A DNA stretch of 64,000 nucleotides, taken from NCBI RefSeq assembly GCF_905220415.1, contig NC_059568.1, forward strand, positions 10,106,001 to 10,170,000, written 5' to 3'. Positions 60,162-64,000 of this stretch are shown here, in pieces (the stretch's first letter is position 1; every line of letters starts with the position of its first letter). Under the pieces are notes generated by a model. It saw only the letters and a list, made by a program, of their open reading frames with translations, made no database searches and was not told the origin of the DNA. This DNA comes from Colias croceus (Eukaryota > Arthropoda > Insecta > Lepidoptera > Pieridae). The position numbers and the translations under genes were made by a program.

Positions 60162-61473
60162 CCCTAGATCACTACCCTTCGTCGATTCGACGACGCGTCA
60201 CCAAAAAAATCGCTATAACTTTTACGCGCGCGACCGTATGGTTTTCTGACTTCAGCTAATCTCAGCCAACCCGTTGCGCTTGCGATGGACGGTAGTGCTT
60301 TGTACGTGGAAGGTCCACACGCGCTGTTCCAGCAACCATGGCTCGTCACATCGACGAAGGTTAGTATTAACGTAACTTTTCGTACTATTTAGTTAAGTTA
60401 AAATTACGTTATTTTATCTTTTATAATGGTGCCTATTATTTTATTTTTTAGATACGATTCATACGTTATTTTTAGAAAGTGAAAGCGATGAGGAAAATTC
60501 ATCTGCGAGAGAGCCTGAAGACCACATTGAGGCTGAAGAGGCATGAAACGGAGGGTGATGATGAAGTTTCTACTGTCAATAAAGAGCAATTTCCAGATCA
60601 AGATTATGAGGCAAGTAGTAATACATCTCCCCACGTTCTATTGAAGATGAGACACCTAGCACTTCAGCTGACCCTAGCGATTTGATTATAAGACCATCGC
60701 GTACCATTCTGCGTGGGAAAGACAAACACATATTATGGTCATCACAACAGTCAAGGTCACAAAGCAGAAGACCTTCAAAGAACAAAGATATATAGTACGT
60801 GGGCCTGTACGCTTTTTTCAAGATATTTTAGATCCTCAATGTTTTTCAGGTATAATTACTGGTGACATTACTGATACTCTGCGGAACTCAATCACATAAA
60901 TTTTAAACATGCCAGGAAGAAACAATGTGAAAGTTATAAATGAGACTGAGCAAAGTAATGCTGCTAATGTGCCTCCATAACAAAATAAAATAAACATATT
61001 ATATGCTATATGTCCCTCCGTATAGCAAAGGTAGACTAAAAATAGGTGCACTAGGTGCAAAAAATCGTTGTGTGGGGAACACAAACTTGATGTGTGTCAC
61101 AAATGTTTTAGATTCTAAGCTATTATCAAAATTATATTTTTAATTAATTTTCCAGATATTATTTTTGTAATTAATAGTTTATTTCGAGCAATTTAGAGGT
61201 ATATATTATATGTACAGAATTTTTCAAAAAAATTAAGAATGTTCATAAAGCGTGTAAACTGTGATCTCATTTTGATGACTATTTGAATTAAAACTATGTT
61301 AAAATAAATATTTTAATATTTTTATATGTAGATTAATACATTATGGTTAAAATAAAACATAACTACAAATATATTTTTTTAAATTAAACCCTTAAATCCC
61401 CTCCAATAAACAGCGTAGTCGAAACGACGAAGGTTAGTATTAAACGTCGAAAAATAAGGTTAGTGTTCTAGGG
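60162..61473 (+). mobile_element. piggyBac-like element, internally deleted
   Basis: Inverted ends CCCTAGATCACTA (60,162) and TAGTGTTCTAGGG (to 61,473), flanked by TTAA at 60,158-60,161 and 61,474-61,477. A subterminal inverted block CTTCGTCG(A/T)TTCGAC is present near both ends. It contains only the N-terminal part of a transposase and then AT-rich filler, so it is non-autonomous. Confidence 0.9.
60338..60985 (+). pseudogene. piggyBac transposase N-terminal pseudogene
   Basis: A first short exon MARHIDEG may splice at GTTAGT to an acceptor TTTTTTAG near 60,451. It continues TLFLESESDEENSSAREPED and, after frameshifts, SIEDETPSTSADPSDLIIRP, RTILRGKDKHILW, then IVRGP-like YVGLYAFFQDILDPQCFSGI. 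The acidic head followed by the FFQDIL...F..II block is typical of piggyBac-type N-termini. Stops and frameshifts, and no catalytic domain. Confidence 0.75.
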
Positions 61474-61508
61474 TTAATAAACTATCAATTATTATCGCGT
61501 TATATATC

Positions 61509-63508
61509 TGTCGTGGCCATATCGTACATTTGCTCATTTCATGAAATGATTGGCCATTTCACGAAATGGTCGCATTTCGTGAAATGGCCAATTTAGTTTG
61601 GCCACATCATGATGTGGTTTGAGCAGATCAATGATAAGAAATCGTTTCACGATATGGCCAACTAAACGTGCGGTTTTTTCATGAAATGATCAAAATTTTT
61701 TGATCATATCGTAAAATAGTTACATTAATCATTGGTAGAGGCGCTGCAAGCTCTGTGTTTATGTGATAAGATGGCGGCCGCTGGCGAAAATTTAATTATT
61801 CGCAGTTAAAAACTTCATAATTCGTTTAATAACAATATGAAGAAAGTCATAGCAAAGAATTTACGACGAAGAGGTTCAAGTACTATGGAAAATGTGAATA
61901 TCTTTATGTATTGAATCATATAGGATATATATTTATATACCCTATATGATTATAAGGTAAAAGCACCTAATACGGAGGTATTTCGCAACATTTGAAAGTA
62001 AGTATCAAAAATAAGCATTTGTAAGTCTTTCTAAAGGTGCCAAACCACTTTATCGTTAAAAGTGGAACTTAAATTTTGTATTGCTGTTGAGTCTATGTTT
62101 ATTTTCATGATATTTCTTATTTTAAAAAAATATTTAAATAGTCAGGTCGATTTTCCCTAATACGGAGGTATGATTTTGGTCAGAGCCTAATACTGCGGTA
62201 GGCGGCTCCTAATACGGAGGGTCAGAAATTATATTCATTGAAGTTCCGTACAAATAATATTTGTTAAATAATAGGAATGTGTTAGTAAAGTAAATTGTAA
62301 GTTTTTTATTCATTGATCATTGGTTTGATTACGTTGATTCACTATTAATGTCTTTCATTTATGCTTTTAGTTTTATCGAAAAAAAAAACACGCATATCTA
62401 TTCTTATTTTAAGAATCCACAAAAAAAGACACAACACTTCTTATTTATTTACGCAACCCTAAATCTGGTAATTTTAAGTTCTATTATATTAGGGCCGTAA
62501 TAGGAGATCATATAACCTAATACAGAGTTACCTGGAAATATCTACCACCGTAATAGGAAAACTACTCGTGTTTTTAATAATCCTAATTCTGACCCATCAA
62601 AAATTCGATAAACAAGAGAATGTAAATGCTTAATCAAATGATAGCAGTTTTTTGGCTCAGATGTGTCAAACTCGAATCAACAGTTATACAAAATAAATGA
62701 TTTGTGATACATTAAAATACACCTTCCTATTTTTACCCCTTCTAAGAAACAAACATTTTGTACTCAACCGTTTTCATATTTAACTGGATTTCTAATTAAG
62801 AACACATACCGCAGAATATGGTTTCTAATTTATCAGATTAATAAATATTTCAACTAATCTTGGAATTAATTCAATAAGTAAATAAAATGAAAGTTATAAA
62901 CAATTAAACATGCCCAGTATTTTTCCTATTTCGGAGTTATGCCACCGTATTAGGATTAATCTATAAAATTTGTATCGTATTACGGCGGTATTTTATTTCT
63001 TATTTTTTGGGTAGAAAATGACTTACAAATATGAAACAAGCTATTTAAATAGTGAGTGTAATAGTAGGAAAATGTAATAAACAATACATACACAAACTTG
63101 AACGGCTTATTAATACGAAAAACTTAGCTTATAAATATTAGTGTACTTACTTTTGTTGTTTCGCGTTTGTATGGAAACACCTCTCATGTCGATACCGTTA
63201 CACAGATTGATTGATCTTGTTGTGTTGTCTATGTGCTATACTTGCAAACGTTATTTAAGTCATGGAGTAATAAATTTGGAATAAATAGCTTACGTTTTGG
63301 TGGACTTAAAATTTATAAAACAGGAATAAAACTCGAAAATAGAAATACCACCGTATTAGGAAGCGATTTTGACTACCGCCGTATTAGGAGCCTTTACCTT
63401 AATTGTTTGTTTTTTAAAAACGATCCGCTTCTGGCAATGAAATGCGACCATTTCGTGAAATGATCGATCATATCATGAAATGAGCAAATCTACGATATGG
63501 CCACGACA
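61509..63508. mobile_element. 2.0-kb TIR element with iterated palindromic motifs
   Basis: Inverted ends TGTCGTGGCCATATCGTA (61,509) and its inverse (to 63,508), flanked by TATC at 61,505-61,508 and 63,509-63,512. The first ~210 bp hold about eight variants of the palindrome NATWTCRYGAWATGN (e.g. TCATTTCATGAAATGA at 61,534, CCACATCATGATGTGG at 61,602), and the right end three or four more. A second element is nested inside. Between them, at about 61,740-61,910, only a short frame MKKVIAKNLRRRGSSTMENV exists. No transposase recognised. Confidence 0.82.
61955..63399. mobile_element. Nested TIR element with iterated CCTAATACGG motifs
   Basis: Inverted ends AGGTAAA(A/G)GC(A/T)CCTAATACGG, flanked by TA on both sides (61,953-61,954 and 63,400-63,401). 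About ten copies of CCTAATACGGNGGTA or its inverse are spread through it: forward near 61,966, 62,156, 62,188, 62,210 and 62,516; inverse near 62,550, 62,935, 63,349 and 63,376; a variant near 62,974. No coding frame. Confidence 0.78.
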
Positions 63509-63512
63509 TATC

Positions 63513-64000
63513 CACAAAATACTTAATATTCAATTCAATTTATTAAATTTACAAAACATAGGATATAAGGTGTTAAGTTTATTGCAAAATTCCTAAAAAA
63601 AACCTTTATATAGGAAATAGCTTTTTGAATTAAAATGCAAGAATATTAATTGTGTACCAATAAATTAATTCTAATCAATTAGTGCAAATATGAGAAATCA
63701 CTTGGCAAGATTTCCTTTGAATCAGGAAACTACCTTCAATGTAAAATGTGGAAAATGGTTGGTTGGTACCTACATTCTTGGAATTTCAAATGTCTTGTTA
63801 AATGACAATAAATTCTAGGAAACGATAAAAATATGATATATAATAATAGGCTTGATAATAGGTTTAAAACAAGTTTAAAATAACTTGAACAACGTCAAAT
63901 TAAATTCAATACAATGTCAATTTGACAACAATTTTGAAATGTAGGTACTTATCGTTAAGTAAATATTCGTTATTTTTGCATTGACCAACACTACTCGTAC
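63513..64000. other. Right-edge intergenic sequence
   Basis: AT-rich; nothing recognised. Confidence 0.5.

Overview
This is an AT-rich invertebrate nuclear window. The interspersed-repeat families (TIR elements, (CTGT)n-bearing short repeats with a CCGCCCGCGG end, a Jockey-type LINE tail) and the style of the two intron-containing genes point to a lepidopteran (moth or butterfly). Identity is inferred from sequence only; no species can be named.

Two host genes can be reconstructed exon by exon, both on the minus strand. (1) About 1-27,900: the 5' two thirds of GIGYF (Drosophila Gyf), the 4EHP/Me31B-binding translational repressor. Thirteen coding exons from 24,619 down to 16,352 join in continuous phase. 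They carry the N-terminal GPEWLR motif, the YGREEML 4EHP-binding motif, the PEW...FDSSGAF Me31B/DDX6-binding motif and a GYF domain. A phase-compatible exon at 1-76 is probably exon 14, across a 16.3 kb intron; the C-terminal third lies beyond the left edge. A non-coding leader exon near 27,835-27,900 is inferred. (2) 40,346-43,557: five coding exons of an SLC36-type proton-coupled amino-acid transporter (pathetic/CG1139-like). The protein is at least 490 aa with about 11 membrane segments; the true start exon is not identified.

The rest is mostly mobile DNA. At 27.9-30.25 kb a hAT element with a perfect 8-bp target duplication lies in the GIGYF leader/promoter region and contains a piggyBac remnant with perfect TTAA duplications. 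GIGYF intron 4 (20.25-23.15 kb) is one TIR element filled with other repeats, a long palindrome and a Jockey LINE tail. At 32.57-34.55 kb a TIR element carries a decayed THAP domain, and a second decayed THAP domain lies at 31.1-31.7 kb. At 36.08-36.87 kb a long-TIR element is interrupted by a 191-bp palindromic element. At 60.16-61.47 kb a second piggyBac-like element keeps an N-terminal transposase fragment. At 61.5-63.5 kb two nested elements carry many copies of two different short motifs. There is also a seven-copy ~144-bp satellite (6.3-7.3 kb), a 286-bp tandem duplication (26.8-27.4 kb) and several smaller TIR elements.

The right-hand 20 kb (43.6-64 kb) holds no host coding exon that I can support. 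It has short repeats and a few GC-rich, promoter-like blocks. I see no rRNA, tRNA or CRISPR array. The strongest unusual signals are the nested transposons with exact target-site duplications and the iterated-motif element at the right end. No new cellular system is demonstrated.
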